Shown here in pieces: positions 35,692 through 47,815 of a stretch of DNA of 64,000 bases. Below the pieces are notes generated by a model. It had not been told where the DNA came from. It ran no database searches and saw only the letters and a program-made list of their open reading frames with translations. The position numbers were made by a program, and so were the translations under genes. How positions within the stretch are numbered: position 1 is the first letter of the stretch; every line of letters starts with the position of its first letter. Source of the DNA: Actinomycetota bacterium (lineage in GTDB: Bacteria > Actinomycetota > Actinomycetes > Streptosporangiales > Streptosporangiaceae); the NCBI GenBank assembly GCA_019240215.1, contig JAFAYQ010000016.1:1-64000 (forward strand), read 5' to 3'.

Positions 35692-37470
35692 TCAGTGGTC
35701 GTGGTCCTCCTGGGCGGGGTGCAGCTGGAACCAGTAGAAGCCGTGCCCCGGCAGGGTCAGCAGGTAGTTCAGCTCGCCGATGCGGGGGAAGGTGACGCCG
35801 CCCATGCACTCGACCGGGATCGCGCCGCGGAAGCGCCGCAGGTCCAGCTCGACCGGCTGCGGGAAGCGCGACAGGTTGTTCACGCAGAGGATCATGTCCG
35901 AGCCGTCCCAGCCGGAGCCGGTGTCCGGCTCGGCCCCCGGCATCATCCGCACGAACGCCAGCACGCTCGGGTTCGAGGACACCAGCTCCTCGTAATCGCC
36001 GATCCCGAACACCGGGTGCCGTTTGCGGATCTCGATCATGCGCCGGGTCCAGTGCAGGAACGAGCCCGGGTTGCGGGTCTGCGACTCCACGTTCAGCGCC
36101 TGGTAGCCATAGATCGGGTCCATGATCGGCGGCAGGTAGAGGCGCTGCGGGTCGGAGGTGGAGAAGCCGCCGTTACGGTCCGGGGTCCACTGCATCGGGG
36201 TGCGCACGCCGTCCCGGTCACCGAGCCAGATGTTGTCGCCCATGGCGATCTCGTCGCCGTAGTACAGCACCGGCGAGCCGGGCAGCGACAGCAGCAGCGC
36301 GGTGAACAGCTCGAGCTGGTTCCGGTCGTTCTCGAGCAGCGGGGCGAGCCGCCGCCGGATCCCGATGTTGGCCTTCATCCGGGGATCCTTGGCGTACTCG
36401 GTGTACATGTAGTCGCGCTCGTCGTCGGTGACCATCTCGAGGGTCAGCTCGTCGTGGTTGCGCAGGAAGATGCCCCACTGGCAGCCGGACGGGATCTTCG
36501 GGGTCTGCGCCATGATCTCCGAGATCGGGTAGCGCTGCTCGCGCCGGACGGCCATGAAGATCGGCGGCATCAGCGGGAAGTGGAACGCCATGTGGCACTC
36601 GTCGCCGCCGGTGGCCGGGTCACCGAAGTACTCGACCACGTCGGCCGGCCACTGGTTGGCCTCGGCCAGCAGCACCCGGTCGGGGTAGAGCCGGTCGATC
36701 TCGGCCCGGATCCGCTTCAGGTACTCGTGCGTCTCCTTGAGGTTCTCGCAGTTGGTGCCCTCCCGCTCGTACAGGTAGGGGACCGCGTCCAGCCGGAACC
36801 CGTCGATTCCGAGGTCCAGCCAGAACCGGAGCACCTCGATCATGGCGTCGGCCACGGCCGGGTTCTCGAAGTTCAGGTCCGGCTGGTGGGAGAAGAACCG
36901 GTGCCAGTAGTACTGGCCCCGGACCGGGTCGTAGGTCCAGTTCGACTGCTCGGTGTCGACGAAGATGATCCGCGCGTCGCCGTACTGGTCGTCGGTGTTG
37001 GACCACACGTAGAAGTCACCGAATGGGCCGTCCGGGTCCGACCGGGAGGCCTGGAACCACGGGTGCTGGTCCGAGGTGTGGTTCATGACCAGGTCGGCGA
37101 TGACCCGGATGCCGCGCTGGTGGGCCTCCTCGACCATCTCCACGAAGTCGCCGATGGTGCCGTAGTCCTCCAGCACCTTCATGAAGTCGGAGATGTCGTA
37201 GCCGCCGTCCCGCAGCGGCGACTCGTAGATCGGCAGCAGCCAGATGCAGTCGATGCCGAGCCACTGCAGGTAGTCAAGGCGTGAGGTCAGCCCGCGGAGG
37301 TCACCGGTGCCGTCGCCGCTGGAGTCGGCGAACCCGCGGATCAGCACCTCGTAGAACACGGCCCGCTTATACCACTCCGGATCCCGGGCTCCCTCGAAGG
37401 TGAACGGATCGGGTACCGGTTCGCTGGTGGTTGCCGGAAACTCCGGCATGGGGCCGGTGGCTTCTGTCAC
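35692..37470 (-). CDS. treS: Trehalose synthase (maltose alpha-D-glucosyltransferase)
   Basis: The 592-residue GH13_16 enzyme interconverts trehalose and maltose. Motifs: [61 protein letters not shown] (nucleophile Asp), LLAEANQWP (Glu) and [12 protein letters not shown] (Asp). The length equals that of actinobacterial TreS without a fused kinase. GTG 37470 has AGGAG upstream. It lies 54 bp after glgE and feeds maltose to Mak. Confidence 0.94.
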   Translation of the reverse strand: MTEATGPMPEFPATTSEPVPDPFTFEGARDPEWYKRAVFYEVLIRGFADSSGDGTGDLRGLTSRLDYLQWLGIDCIWLLPIYESPLRDGGYDISDFMKVLEDYGTIGDFVEMVEEAHQRGIRVIADLVMNHTSDQHPWFQASRSDPDGPFGDFYVWSNTDDQYGDARIIFVDTEQSNWTYDPVRGQYYWHRFFSHQPDLNFENPAVADAMIEVLRFWLDLGIDGFRLDAVPYLYEREGTNCENLKETHEYLKRIRAEIDRLYPDRVLLAEANQWPADVVEYFGDPATGGDECHMAFHFPLMPPIFMAVRREQRYPISEIMAQTPKIPSGCQWGIFLRNHDELTLEMVTDDERDYMYTEYAKDPRMKANIGIRRRLAPLLENDRNQLELFTALLLSLPGSPVLYYGDEIAMGDNIWLGDRDGVRTPMQWTPDRNGGFSTSDPQRLYLPPIMDPIYGYQALNVESQTRNPGSFLHWTRRMIEIRKRHPVFGIGDYEELVSSNPSVLAFVRMMPGAEPDTGSGWDGSDMILCVNNLSRFPQPVELDLRRFRGAIPVECMGGVTFPRIGELNYLLTLPGHGFYWFQLHPAQEDHDH

Positions 37471-37524
37471 GACTGGCTCTCCTGCTTGTTCATGCTTGTT
37501 GCTGCCCAGGCCGGTGGTGTCCGG

Positions 37525-39639
<2,115 letters not shown>

Positions 39640-39695
39640 GCCAGTGCGGTACCCGCGCTGGTCAATAACATCTCTGCGCGGTTGCCTGGCCTTCG

Positions 39696-39724
39696 CGAAT
39701 TTTTAATTTTGAAAACGTTCCCAT
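39696..39724. promoter_or_regulatory. AT-rich glgE/glgP divergent promoter with LacI-like half palindrome
   Basis: A local AT-rich run (39699-39715) leads into GAAAACGTTC with AACGTT at 39714-39719, the centre expected of LacI-family (maltose/carbon) operators, although the right arm (CCCAT) is not symmetric. It may be the control point between glucan synthesis and turnover genes. Confidence 0.35.
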
Positions 39725-39844
39725 GGGGTCTCTGTGATCAGTTGCGGCAGATGTGCCCGCTGCGCCAAAGCCGCCAAACGGACGGCCGGCTGAGTTCCCG
39801 TCCACGTCCCGCGCACCGGCGAGAACGCACTAGGGTCACTCTTC

Positions 39845-42463
39845 GTGAAAGCCATTCGCCGGTTCACCGTCCGTACCGTGCTGTCCGAGCCGCTGGCTCC
39901 GCTGCGTGAGCTGATGCTCAACCTCCGCTGGTCCTGGCACCCGGAGACCGTCGAGCTGTTCGCGTCGATCGACCCGGCCGCCTGGGAGGCCTCGGGCGGC
40001 GACCCGATCGCCATGCTCAGCTCGCTGCGGCCCGAGAAGCTGGCCGCGCTCGCGGCCGACCAGGGGTTCCTGGACCGGCTGCGGGGCGCCGCGGCCGACC
40101 TCGACGGCTACCTGACCGGCCCGCGCTGGTTCCAGCGGGTCCAGGACGACCCGGCGGTGCTCGCGGCGGCGCCCGCCGCGGTCGCCTACTTCTCGCCCGA
40201 GTACGGCATCACCGAGGTGCTGCCGCAGTACTCCGGCGGCCTCGGCATCCTGGCCGGCGACCACCTCAAGGCGGCCAGCGACCTCGGCGTGCCGCTGATC
40301 GGGGTCGGCCTGCTCTACCGGCACGGCTACTTCACCCAGTCGCTGTCGGCCGACGGCTGGCAGGGCGAGCGTTACCCGGCCAGCGACCCCAACGGCCTGC
40401 CGCTGGAGCTGCTGCGCGACGCCGGCGGGACGCCGGTCCGGATCGAGGTGGCGCTGGCCGAGGGCCAGACGCTGACCGCCCAGGTCTGGCTGGCACGGGT
40501 CGGCCGGGTCCCGCTGCTGCTGCTCGACTCCTACGTGGAGGAGAACGAGCCGGCCCTGCACGAGGTCACCGACCGGCTGTACGGCGGCGGCACCGAGCAC
40601 CGGCTACGCCAGGAGCTGCTGCTGGGTGTGGGCGGCGTCCGCGCCGTGCGGGCGTTCTGCGCGATCACCGGGCACGCCGAGCCCGAGGTGTTCCACACCA
40701 ACGAGGGCCACGCGGGTTTCCTCGGGGTCGAGCGCATCCGCACCTACATCGGCCAGGGCCTGAGCTTCGACGAGGCGCTGGAGGCGGTCCGGGCCGGCAC
40801 CGTGTTCACCACCCACACCCCGGTCCCGGCGGGCATCGACCGGTTCCCCCGCGACCTCATCGAGCGCTACTTCGGCAAGGACGGCGCCGACCCCGAGCTG
40901 CCGGTGGAGCGGGTGCTGGCGCTCGGCGCCGAGACCTACCCGGGCGGCGACCCGCACGTGTTCAACATGGCGGTCATGGGCATGCGGCTGGCTCAGCGGG
41001 TCAACGGCGTCAGCCTGCTGCACGGCGAGGTCAGCCGGGAGATGTTCTCCGGCCTGTGGCCCGGCTTCGAGGAGGCCGAGGTCCCGATCGGCTCGATCAC
41101 CAACGGCGTGCACCCGGCCACCTGGGTCGGCCGCGACCTGCTGGGACTGGCCGACCCGGGCGCCGAGGTGCTCAGCGAGGGCGGCAACTGGGACTGGGAG
41201 CGGGTCGCCGACCTGCCCGCCGGCCAGATCTGGGGCGCCCGCCGGGCCCAGCGGGCGGCGCTGGTGGCCGACGCCCGCAAGCGGCTGCGGGCCTCCTGGA
41301 AGCAGCGGGGCGCCAGCGGAGCCGAGCTGGCCTGGACCGACGACGTGCTCGACCCGGACACGCTCACGATCGGGTTCGCCCGCCGGGTGCCGTCCTACAA
41401 GCGGCTCACGCTGATGCTGCACGACGCCGACCGGCTGTGCGAGCTGCTGCTCGACGCCGACCGGCCGATCCAGATCATCATCGCCGGCAAGGCGCACCCG
41501 GCCGACGAGGGCGGCAAGCGGCTCATCCAGCAGATGGTCCGGTTCACCGACGACCCCCGGGTCCGCGGCCGCATCGTGTTCCTGCCCGACTACGACATGG
41601 AGCTGGCCCGCTCGCTGGTCCGCGGCTGCGACGTCTGGCTCAACAACCCGCTGCGCCCGCTGGAGGCGTGCGGCACCTCGGGCATGAAGGTGGCTCTCAA
41701 CGGCGGCCTGAACCTGTCGATCCGCGACGGCTGGTGGGACGAGTGGTACGACGGCGCCGACGGCTGGGAGATCCCGTCGGCCGACGGCGTCGACGACCCC
41801 GAGCGCCGGGACGAGCTCGAGGCCTCGGCCCTGTACGGGCTGCTCGAGAACTCGGTGGCGCCGCTGTTCTACGCCCAGGACGGGGACGGCGTGCCCGACG
41901 GCTGGGTGGAGATGATCCGGCACACGCTGCGGGTCCTCGGCCCCCGGGTCCCGGCCGAGCGGATGGTCCGCGACTACGTGACCACGCTGTACGCGCCGGC
42001 CACGGCGGCGGTCCGGGCGCTGGCCGACGGTGGCTCGTTCCAGACCGCCCGCGACCTGGCCGCCTGGAAGCGCCGGGTGGAGCTGGCCTGGCCGTTCGTG
42101 CGGATCGAGCACGTCGAGGCCGACGCCGGCGAGCCCCAGCTGGGCACCCCGCTGACGATCCGGGCGGCGGTCGCGCTCGGTGAGCTGACCCCCGACGACG
42201 TCTGCGTGGAGGTCGTCTACGGCACCGCCAACGACCACGACGAGCTGGTCGACCCGTCCTACCTGGCGCTGGCGCCGGACCCCAACGGCCACGACGGCGA
42301 CGCCACCCGCTACTCGGGCGCGATCGAGCTGTCCCAGCCCGGCCCGTTCGGCTACACCGTCCGGGTGCTGCCGCGCAACGGCCTGCTGGCCAGCCGGGCC
42401 GAGCTCGGGCTGGTGACCGCGCCGGAGGCGCCGGCCGGGATGACCAACGGCGACCTGCGCTGA
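39845..42463 (+). CDS. glgP: Alpha-glucan (maltodextrin) phosphorylase, GlgP
   Basis: The 872-residue GT35 phosphorylase releases glucose-1-phosphate from alpha-glucan. It has the bacterial DUF3417 N-terminal part (LRELMLNLRWSWHPETVELF), FSPEYGITEVLPQYSGGLGILAGDHLKAASDLG, FHTNEGHAGFL, and PLP Lys in ACGTSGMKVALNGGLN followed by RDGWWDEWYDG. This is the compact actinobacterial class. The start is GTG 39845. It is divergent from the glgE operon, so degradation and synthesis share a promoter region. Confidence 0.93.
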   Translation: MKAIRRFTVRTVLSEPLAPLRELMLNLRWSWHPETVELFASIDPAAWEASGGDPIAMLSSLRPEKLAALAADQGFLDRLRGAAADLDGYLTGPRWFQRVQDDPAVLAAAPAAVAYFSPEYGITEVLPQYSGGLGILAGDHLKAASDLGVPLIGVGLLYRHGYFTQSLSADGWQGERYPASDPNGLPLELLRDAGGTPVRIEVALAEGQTLTAQVWLARVGRVPLLLLDSYVEENEPALHEVTDRLYGGGTEHRLRQELLLGVGGVRAVRAFCAITGHAEPEVFHTNEGHAGFLGVERIRTYIGQGLSFDEALEAVRAGTVFTTHTPVPAGIDRFPRDLIERYFGKDGADPELPVERVLALGAETYPGGDPHVFNMAVMGMRLAQRVNGVSLLHGEVSREMFSGLWPGFEEAEVPIGSITNGVHPATWVGRDLLGLADPGAEVLSEGGNWDWERVADLPAGQIWGARRAQRAALVADARKRLRASWKQRGASGAELAWTDDVLDPDTLTIGFARRVPSYKRLTLMLHDADRLCELLLDADRPIQIIIAGKAHPADEGGKRLIQQMVRFTDDPRVRGRIVFLPDYDMELARSLVRGCDVWLNNPLRPLEACGTSGMKVALNGGLNLSIRDGWWDEWYDGADGWEIPSADGVDDPERRDELEASALYGLLENSVAPLFYAQDGDGVPDGWVEMIRHTLRVLGPRVPAERMVRDYVTTLYAPATAAVRALADGGSFQTARDLAAWKRRVELAWPFVRIEHVEADAGEPQLGTPLTIRAAVALGELTPDDVCVEVVYGTANDHDELVDPSYLALAPDPNGHDGDATRYSGAIELSQPGPFGYTVRVLPRNGLLASRAELGLVTAPEAPAGMTNGDLR

Positions 42464-42535
42464 CCCCGGGGCTGGGCCGGCCGGCCCGCGGCTGAGAGGC
42501 TGTAACCGGCACACGGCAACATCGGGAGGCTGTTC

Positions 42536-43315
42536 ATGGGCGAGTTCGTCCGCGTGGAGACCGAAGCCGGGATCGCGACCATCCGGCTGGACCGGCCGAA
42601 GATGAACGCGCTCAACGGCCAGGTCCAGCGGGAGATCGGCGCGGCCGCGGCCGAGGTCAGCGCCGACCCGGAGGTGCGCGCGGTCATCCTTTACGGCGGC
42701 GAGCGCCTGTTCGCGGCGGGCGCCGACGTCAAGGAGATGTCGGAGTCGGGCGCGGCCGAGATCATGGAGCTGGCGGCCGGCATCCAGACCGCGTTCAAGG
42801 CGGTCGCCCACATCCCCAAGCCGGTCATCGCCGCGATCACCGGCTACGCGCTCGGCGGCGGCCTCGAGCTGGCCCTGTGCGCGGACTTCCGCGTGCTCGG
42901 GGAGGGCGCCCAGGTCGGCCAGCCGGAGATCCTGCTCGGCATCATCCCCGGGGCCGGCGGCACCCAGCGGCTGCCCCGCCTGATCGGCCTGTCCAAGGCC
43001 AAGGACCTGGTCTACAGCGGCCGGTTCGTGAACGCGACCGAGGCGCTGGCCATCGGCCTGGCCGACCTGGTGGTCCCCGACTCCGAGGTCTACACGGCCG
43101 CCCGCGGCCTGGCTGGCCGCTACGTGGGCAGCGCGCCGCTGGCGGTGCGGGCGGCCAAGCAGGCCATCGACGCGGGCGCCGGCCTCGACCTCGATGACGC
43201 CCTGGAGGTCGAGCGGCTGCACTTCACCGGCCTGTTCGCCACCGAGGACGGCCAGGCCGGCCTGCGCAGCTTCCTCGACCACGGCCCCGGGAAGGCGACG
43301 TTCAGTGGGAAGTGA
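42536..43315 (+). CDS. Enoyl-CoA hydratase/isomerase (crotonase family)
   Basis: The 259-residue crotonase has oxyanion-hole blocks FAAGADVKEM and GYALGGGLELALCADFR and the catalytic Glu in QPEILLGIIPGAGGTQRLPRLIG. The second classical Glu region is partly altered, so hydratase against isomerase activity is not settled. ATG 42536 has GGGAGG ahead. The gene overlaps the next by 11 bp. Beta-oxidation or short-chain acyl-CoA metabolism is expected. Confidence 0.9.
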   Translation: MGEFVRVETEAGIATIRLDRPKMNALNGQVQREIGAAAAEVSADPEVRAVILYGGERLFAAGADVKEMSESGAAEIMELAAGIQTAFKAVAHIPKPVIAAITGYALGGGLELALCADFRVLGEGAQVGQPEILLGIIPGAGGTQRLPRLIGLSKAKDLVYSGRFVNATEALAIGLADLVVPDSEVYTAARGLAGRYVGSAPLAVRAAKQAIDAGAGLDLDDALEVERLHFTGLFATEDGQAGLRSFLDHGPGKATFSGK

Positions 43316-43745
43316 GCTCGAACCTTCGCCGGACCAGGGTGCGCCGGACCAGGGCGTCGACCTGGACATGGTGACCGCCGCGCTGCGGGCCGACAGCGCC
43401 GACGTCGCCGTCTACGCCCGGGTGCTGGCCCAGTCGCTGAGTGAGGCCCTGCCGCCCGGCGCGATCATGGTCGACCGGGACCGCTCGATGTCGGACCGGA
43501 TGAAGGGCCGCCCGGGCCAGGTGACCAAGATCGTGGTCCGGCTGGACGAGCAGGTGCTCATCCTCAGCGTCCAGCGCGGTCAGCCCGCGGCGGAGATCTG
43601 CCGGGAGGTACGGGGCGTGGTGCTGTCCCGCACCCCGGTCCCCTTCGCCGACTGGATCAACGCGCTGGCCAGCGCCCTGGTCACCCAGGCCGAACACAGC
43701 GCCGCCGCCGCCCAGGCCCTCCGCAAGCTGGTGGCCGGCAGTTGA
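43305..43745 (+). CDS. Conserved actinobacterial hypothetical protein
   Basis: The 146-residue soluble protein has a central alpha-beta segment (LAQSLSEALPPGAIMVDRDRSMSDRMKGRPGQVTKIVVRLDEQVLILSVQRGQ) and a C-terminal helix bundle (FADWINALASALVTQAEHSAAAAQALRKL). It looks like a small conserved domain of unknown function. GTG 43305 lies within the end of the crotonase gene with GGGAAGG nine bases ahead. No transmembrane segment. Confidence 0.68.
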   Translation: MGSELEPSPDQGAPDQGVDLDMVTAALRADSADVAVYARVLAQSLSEALPPGAIMVDRDRSMSDRMKGRPGQVTKIVVRLDEQVLILSVQRGQPAAEICREVRGVVLSRTPVPFADWINALASALVTQAEHSAAAAQALRKLVAGS

Positions 43746-43783
43746 CCCACCCGGGCCGAGGCAACGCCGCCCCCGCCAGTCAC

Positions 43784-44563
43784 ATGCGCCACTCCTACCG
43801 CTCGGCTCTCGTCACCGGGGCGTCCAGCGGGATCGGGACCAGCTTCGCCCGGCGGCTGGCGGCCGACGGCTGCCACCTGGTCCTGGTCGCCCGCCGGACC
43901 GACCGGCTGGACCGGCTGGCCGGCGAACTGCACAAGCAGCACGACGTCACCGTCGAGGTGCTGCCCGCCGACCTCGGGTCGGCCGCCGGGCTGGCCGCCG
44001 TCCGCGCCCGGCTGACCGCCGGCGACCCGGTCGAGCTGCTGGTCAACAACGCCGCCCGCTCGGCCCGGGGCACGCTGGCCGAGCTGACCCCGGAGACTAT
44101 CGACGCCCAGCTCAGCCTCAACGTGACCGCGCTCGCCCAGCTGACCCGGGCCGCCGTCACCGGCATGCTCGACCGCGGCTACGGCGGGATCCTCAACGTC
44201 TCCTCGATGGCCTCGCTGACCGCGTCCCCGGGCAGCGCCGTCTACGGCGCCACCAAGGCGTTCGTCACCTCGCTGACCGAGAGCCTGCACGCCGAGCTGG
44301 CCGCCACCGACATCCACGTCACCGCGCTGCTGCCCGGCTTCACCCATACCGAGTTCCACGCCGCCAACGACGTCGAGATCAGCTACCTGCCCGACATCGC
44401 CTGGCTCGACCCCGATACGGTCGCCCGGGCCGGCCTGGACGCGGTCGCGGCCGGCCGCCCGCTGGCCGTCCCCGGCGCCCAGTACAAGCTGGCGGCCAGC
44501 ACCGTCCAGCTGGCCCCGCGCAGCCTGCTGCGCGCCCTGGCCCGCCGCTACCGCGGCGTCTAA
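43784..44563 (+). CDS. Short-chain dehydrogenase/reductase
   Basis: The 259-residue classical SDR has TGASSGIGTSFARRLA (NADP(H) loop with Arg/Thr at VLVARRTDRL), LVNNAARSARG (NNAG-type), Ser in ILNVSSMASL and YGATK (YxxxK). ATG 43784 precedes the Rossmann strand; TTG 43742 is an alternative. Substrate unknown. The DltE-like branch of SDRs is the nearest I can suggest. Confidence 0.87.
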   Translation: MRHSYRSALVTGASSGIGTSFARRLAADGCHLVLVARRTDRLDRLAGELHKQHDVTVEVLPADLGSAAGLAAVRARLTAGDPVELLVNNAARSARGTLAELTPETIDAQLSLNVTALAQLTRAAVTGMLDRGYGGILNVSSMASLTASPGSAVYGATKAFVTSLTESLHAELAATDIHVTALLPGFTHTEFHAANDVEISYLPDIAWLDPDTVARAGLDAVAAGRPLAVPGAQYKLAASTVQLAPRSLLRALARRYRGV

Positions 44564-44909
44564 CCTTCCTGGATGGCGAAGCTCCCGGCCAGCTGGGGCA
44601 GCTCTGGGCCGATCGCCTGGGCCCCGCCCCAGCCCACCATGCGCACGATCCTGGCCGAGCAGGACGGCGTTCTACCTCGCCCAGGGCGGCGCCCGCGCCG
44701 ATCGCACCCGCGCTCACCCGCCCAGCGGCAACCCGGCCTGGCTGGCCGGCGAGCCCTGGTGCCAGCGCATCACCTGGCCGCCCGGATCTACGCCACCTCC
44801 TGCCCAGCCAGCCCCCTGAGTCCCACGAGCGCGCGGCGGCACGGCACTGACCTGCGGACATGTAATTGTAATCGGGATGTTTGCCTGAGCCCCGTACTCT
44901 GGTGAGGCA
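44564..44909. other. Gap before the kinase gene; possible frameshifted remnant
   Basis: The plus strand shows coding-like stretches in two different frames: MAKLPASWGSSGPIAWAP... from 44573, and about 40 residues from 44667 containing FYLAQGG and GNPAWLAGEPWCQRI. A single-base shift near 44666 would join them. No family is recognised. The last 45 bp before 44910 are AT-rich and probably hold the kinase promoter. Confidence 0.3.
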
Positions 44910-46928
44910 ATGGCCTCACAGGACCGGATACCGGAGAAGCTCGGGCCGTACCGTCTGCAGGACCGGCTCGGCGAGGGTGGCATGGGAGCGGTCTACCTTG
45001 CCCGCGACCGTGACCGCCGGCCCGTCGCGATCAAGGTGCTGCACTCCCGGGTGGCGGCCGAGCCGACCGCCCGCCGCCGGCTGGCGCGCGAGGTGGAGGC
45101 CATGCAGCGGGTCCACAGCCCGTTCGTGGCCGAGGTCCTCGACGCCGACGTGGACCACAAGTTCCCCTACATCGTGACCCGCTACGTGCCCGGCGAGACG
45201 CTCGACCACACCGTCCGCGAGCACGGGCCGCTGGCCGCCCCCGCCCTCGAGCGGCTGGCCAGCGGGCTGGCCCAGGCGCTGGTGGCCATCCACGCGGCCG
45301 GGGTCGTGCACCGCGACTTCAAGCCCGGCAACGTGATGCTGCACAACGGGAACCCGGTCGTCATCGACTTCGGTATCGCCCAGACCGGCGACTCCTCGAC
45401 CCGGCTGACCCAGACCGGGATGTTCATGGGGACCCCCGGTTACCTGGCCCCCGAGGTCATCGAGGGCCAGCCGAGCAGCGCCGCCTCCGACATCCACTCC
45501 TGGGGCGCCACGATGGCGTTCGCCGCGACCGGGCGGCCGCCGTTCGGCACCGGCTCGTTCGAGAACGTCTTCTACCGCATCGTCCAGGGTCAGGCCGACG
45601 TCGGCGGCATCCCCGGCGGGCTCGCCCAGCTGGTGTCGGCCGCGCTCAGCCGCGACCCGCGGCGCCGCCCGACCGCCGACTGGCTGGTGACCCGGTCCAC
45701 GACCGCGGGCCTGGCCTCGGGCCCGCCGCTGCTGACCGGCGCGGCCCAGGCCGCCACCCTGGCCCCCGGTAACGGAGCCGCCGCCAACGGCAACGGCACC
45801 AACGGCGGCTGGCACAGTGTCGCCCCGGTCAACGGTGCCCCGGCGGCCGGGGCCGCCGCCCGCGGCGCCGCCGTCAACGGGGCCGGTGGGGCCGGCGCGC
45901 TGGCGGCCGGGCTCGGCGGCCTGAACAGTGCGGGCGCCTACGCCGGCGGCGCCGTCAGCTACCCGGCCCCGGGCGCCCAGGTCGGTCAGGGCGCCCAGGT
46001 GGGCGGGCTGGCCCCGCGCGGCCTGAACACCGGCGTTCCCCAGCCGGGCGGCACCCGCGCCCGGGTGATGCCCCAGCAGATCCGGCCGGGCGACTACGCC
46101 GACGTGCTTCCGCCCGTGCAGTACGCGCCGCCCCGGGTGGCCGCCCCCGGTGGTCCCGCCCCCTACGGGCCTTACGGCCAGGGCGGGGCCGGCCACCCGC
46201 CCACCGCCGGTTCCGGTTACGGCCACTCCGGTTACGGCGACTACGGCGGCACGGCCGCCCGCCCGGACGCGCCCCGCACCGCCGGCCGCGAGTCGCGGGC
46301 GGCGGCGCCGCCGTTCATGGGTCTCGCCCTGATCGTGGCGGCCGTCGCCCTGGCGGTGCTGCTGCCGGTCGCGGGCGTGATCATCGCGCTGGCCGTGATC
46401 ACGCTGCTGCGGGCGGCCGACCGGGCCAGCAGCGCGCTCACCGTCCGGCGCTCGGCCCGCGGCCCGAGCGTCACCGACGTGATCTTCGGGGTGCTGACCG
46501 CCCCCTGGGCGATCGTCCGCTCACTGCTCACCACCGTGCTGGTGGCGCCGCTGGCGGCGGTCGTGGCCGGGGTCGTCTTCGTGGCCACGATGGTCGCCAC
46601 CTCGGCCAACTCGACGCTGATGGCCAGCGGTTACGCGGCCGGGGCGGCGGTCGCGCTGTACGGCCTGGGGCCCGGCTCGTCCGGCCCCCGCCGCGAGGTG
46701 ACCCGGATCGTGCGCGCCGTCGCCCGGACCCGGACCAGCGCGGTCGTCGCCGCCCTGATCATGTACTGCCTGGCCGCCGCGATGGTGGCCGAGGCGCTGT
46801 CGCAGCCGCCGATCCTCTGGCCGGACATCAGCCACTGGCTGCCGCACCTGCCCAACGTGAACACGATGCTGCACCTGCCGCACCTGGGCCTGCCGCACTT
46901 CGGCGTCGGCCCGTCCCGGCTGCGCTGA
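44910..46928 (+). CDS. Membrane Ser/Thr protein kinase (PknB-like kinase domain)
   Basis: The 672-residue protein has a Hanks-type kinase at residues 10-265: LGEGGMGAVYLARD, AIKVL (Lys), VHRDFKPGNVML (catalytic Asp), VIDFGIAQ (DFG) and FMGTPGYLAPEV. After a Gly/Ala/Pro/Tyr-rich linker (270-465) come four or so membrane helices (LALIVAAVALAVLLPVAGVIIALAVI, LVAPLAAVVAGVVFVATMV, YAAGAAVALYGLG, VAALIMYCLAAAMVAEAL). There is no extracellular PASTA or other sensor, which is unusual for a multi-pass kinase. The FHA-HTH gene ends 13 bp away on the other strand. ATG 44910. Confidence 0.9.
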   Translation: MASQDRIPEKLGPYRLQDRLGEGGMGAVYLARDRDRRPVAIKVLHSRVAAEPTARRRLAREVEAMQRVHSPFVAEVLDADVDHKFPYIVTRYVPGETLDHTVREHGPLAAPALERLASGLAQALVAIHAAGVVHRDFKPGNVMLHNGNPVVIDFGIAQTGDSSTRLTQTGMFMGTPGYLAPEVIEGQPSSAASDIHSWGATMAFAATGRPPFGTGSFENVFYRIVQGQADVGGIPGGLAQLVSAALSRDPRRRPTADWLVTRSTTAGLASGPPLLTGAAQAATLAPGNGAAANGNGTNGGWHSVAPVNGAPAAGAAARGAAVNGAGGAGALAAGLGGLNSAGAYAGGAVSYPAPGAQVGQGAQVGGLAPRGLNTGVPQPGGTRARVMPQQIRPGDYADVLPPVQYAPPRVAAPGGPAPYGPYGQGGAGHPPTAGSGYGHSGYGDYGGTAARPDAPRTAGRESRAAAPPFMGLALIVAAVALAVLLPVAGVIIALAVITLLRAADRASSALTVRRSARGPSVTDVIFGVLTAPWAIVRSLLTTVLVAPLAAVVAGVVFVATMVATSANSTLMASGYAAGAAVALYGLGPGSSGPRREVTRIVRAVARTRTSAVVAALIMYCLAAAMVAEALSQPPILWPDISHWLPHLPNVNTMLHLPHLGLPHFGVGPSRLR

Positions 46929-46940
46929 AGTCAGCTGAGC

Positions 46941-47636
46941 TCAGCCGCGGGCCGGCGCCCGGGCCGGGTCCGTCCTGGCCGGGTCACCCACCCGGCGGCC
47001 GGGCGGCTCGTGGTCGGCCGGCAGCCGCGCCTCCGGCACGTAACCGGCGATACCGGGCTGCTCGACCGGCCGGACCAGGCCCAGCGCCACCACCTCGTTG
47101 GCCAGCCGGATGCGCCGGTTGAGCCCGCCCGAGATGCGGAACTTCTGGTACAGCCGCAGCAGGTGCTGCTTGACCGCCGCCTCGGTCACCACCAGGTCGG
47201 CAGCGATCTCGCGGGCGGTGGCGGGGGCCACGAAGGCGTCGTCGGACAGGGCCGGGCGGCACAGCGCGGCCAGCACGTCGAGCTCGCGCCGGGTCAGTTC
47301 GGGCACGGTCGGGCGTCGCAGCTCGGACTCGGTCGGCAGGTCCTCGCGCGGCAGGCCGCCGATCCGGCAGCGGGCCGCGCCGAACGCCACCACGTCGCCG
47401 TCCTCGAGCACCCGGCGGGCGACCGGCCGGCCGTTCACCCGGGTGCCGTTACGTGATAATCCGAGATCGACCACGTAGGCGTAGGGCCCGCGGCGGAAGA
47501 TCTCCGCGTGCAGCAGCGACACGCTGGGATCGTCCAGCCGGACGTCGACCGCCTGGCCCCGGCCGATGGTGGTCACCTCGTCGGCCAGCGGGACCAGTTC
47601 ACCGCTTTCCTCGATGCGGATATAGGGCGTATCCAC
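46941..47636 (-). CDS. FHA-domain DNA-binding regulator (FHA + LuxR-like HTH)
   Basis: The 231-residue protein has an N-terminal FHA domain: TIGRGQAVDVRLDDPSVSLLHAEI (GRG, S, H) and LSRNGTRVNGRPV (NGT-VNG), which binds phosphothreonine. Residues about 110-190 (LTRRELDVLAALCRP...TAREIAADLVVTEAAVKQHLLRLYQKF) resemble a LuxR/GerE-type helix-turn-helix. A direct FHA-HTH fusion reads out kinase signalling at DNA. GTG 47636 has GGGAGG upstream. Convergent with the membrane kinase, a natural partner by position only. Confidence 0.83.
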   Translation of the reverse strand: MDTPYIRIEESGELVPLADEVTTIGRGQAVDVRLDDPSVSLLHAEIFRRGPYAYVVDLGLSRNGTRVNGRPVARRVLEDGDVVAFGAARCRIGGLPREDLPTESELRRPTVPELTRRELDVLAALCRPALSDDAFVAPATAREIAADLVVTEAAVKQHLLRLYQKFRISGGLNRRIRLANEVVALGLVRPVEQPGIAGYVPEARLPADHEPPGRRVGDPARTDPARAPARG

Positions 47637-47815
47637 AATGGTTCCTCCCGCCTAGCGAAGCCGTGAGCAGTCCATCACCTAATAGTTACCCGGTGCGCGC
47701 CAGCCTTACCGTCTTTTCCGTACTGTCCGAGATCGGACGAGCACAGCGTGCCGCCTTGCTTCCAACCTTTTGATCCGCCGGTAAACTGCCTGCGAGTAGC
47801 CCGGGAGGCACGCGC

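Noticed and set aside
44886..44898. Dispersed repeat shared with 31309-31321 (GAGCCCCGTACTC)
   Set aside because: Matches of 13-16 bases are expected by chance in 64 kb of GC-rich DNA, and flanks do not align.
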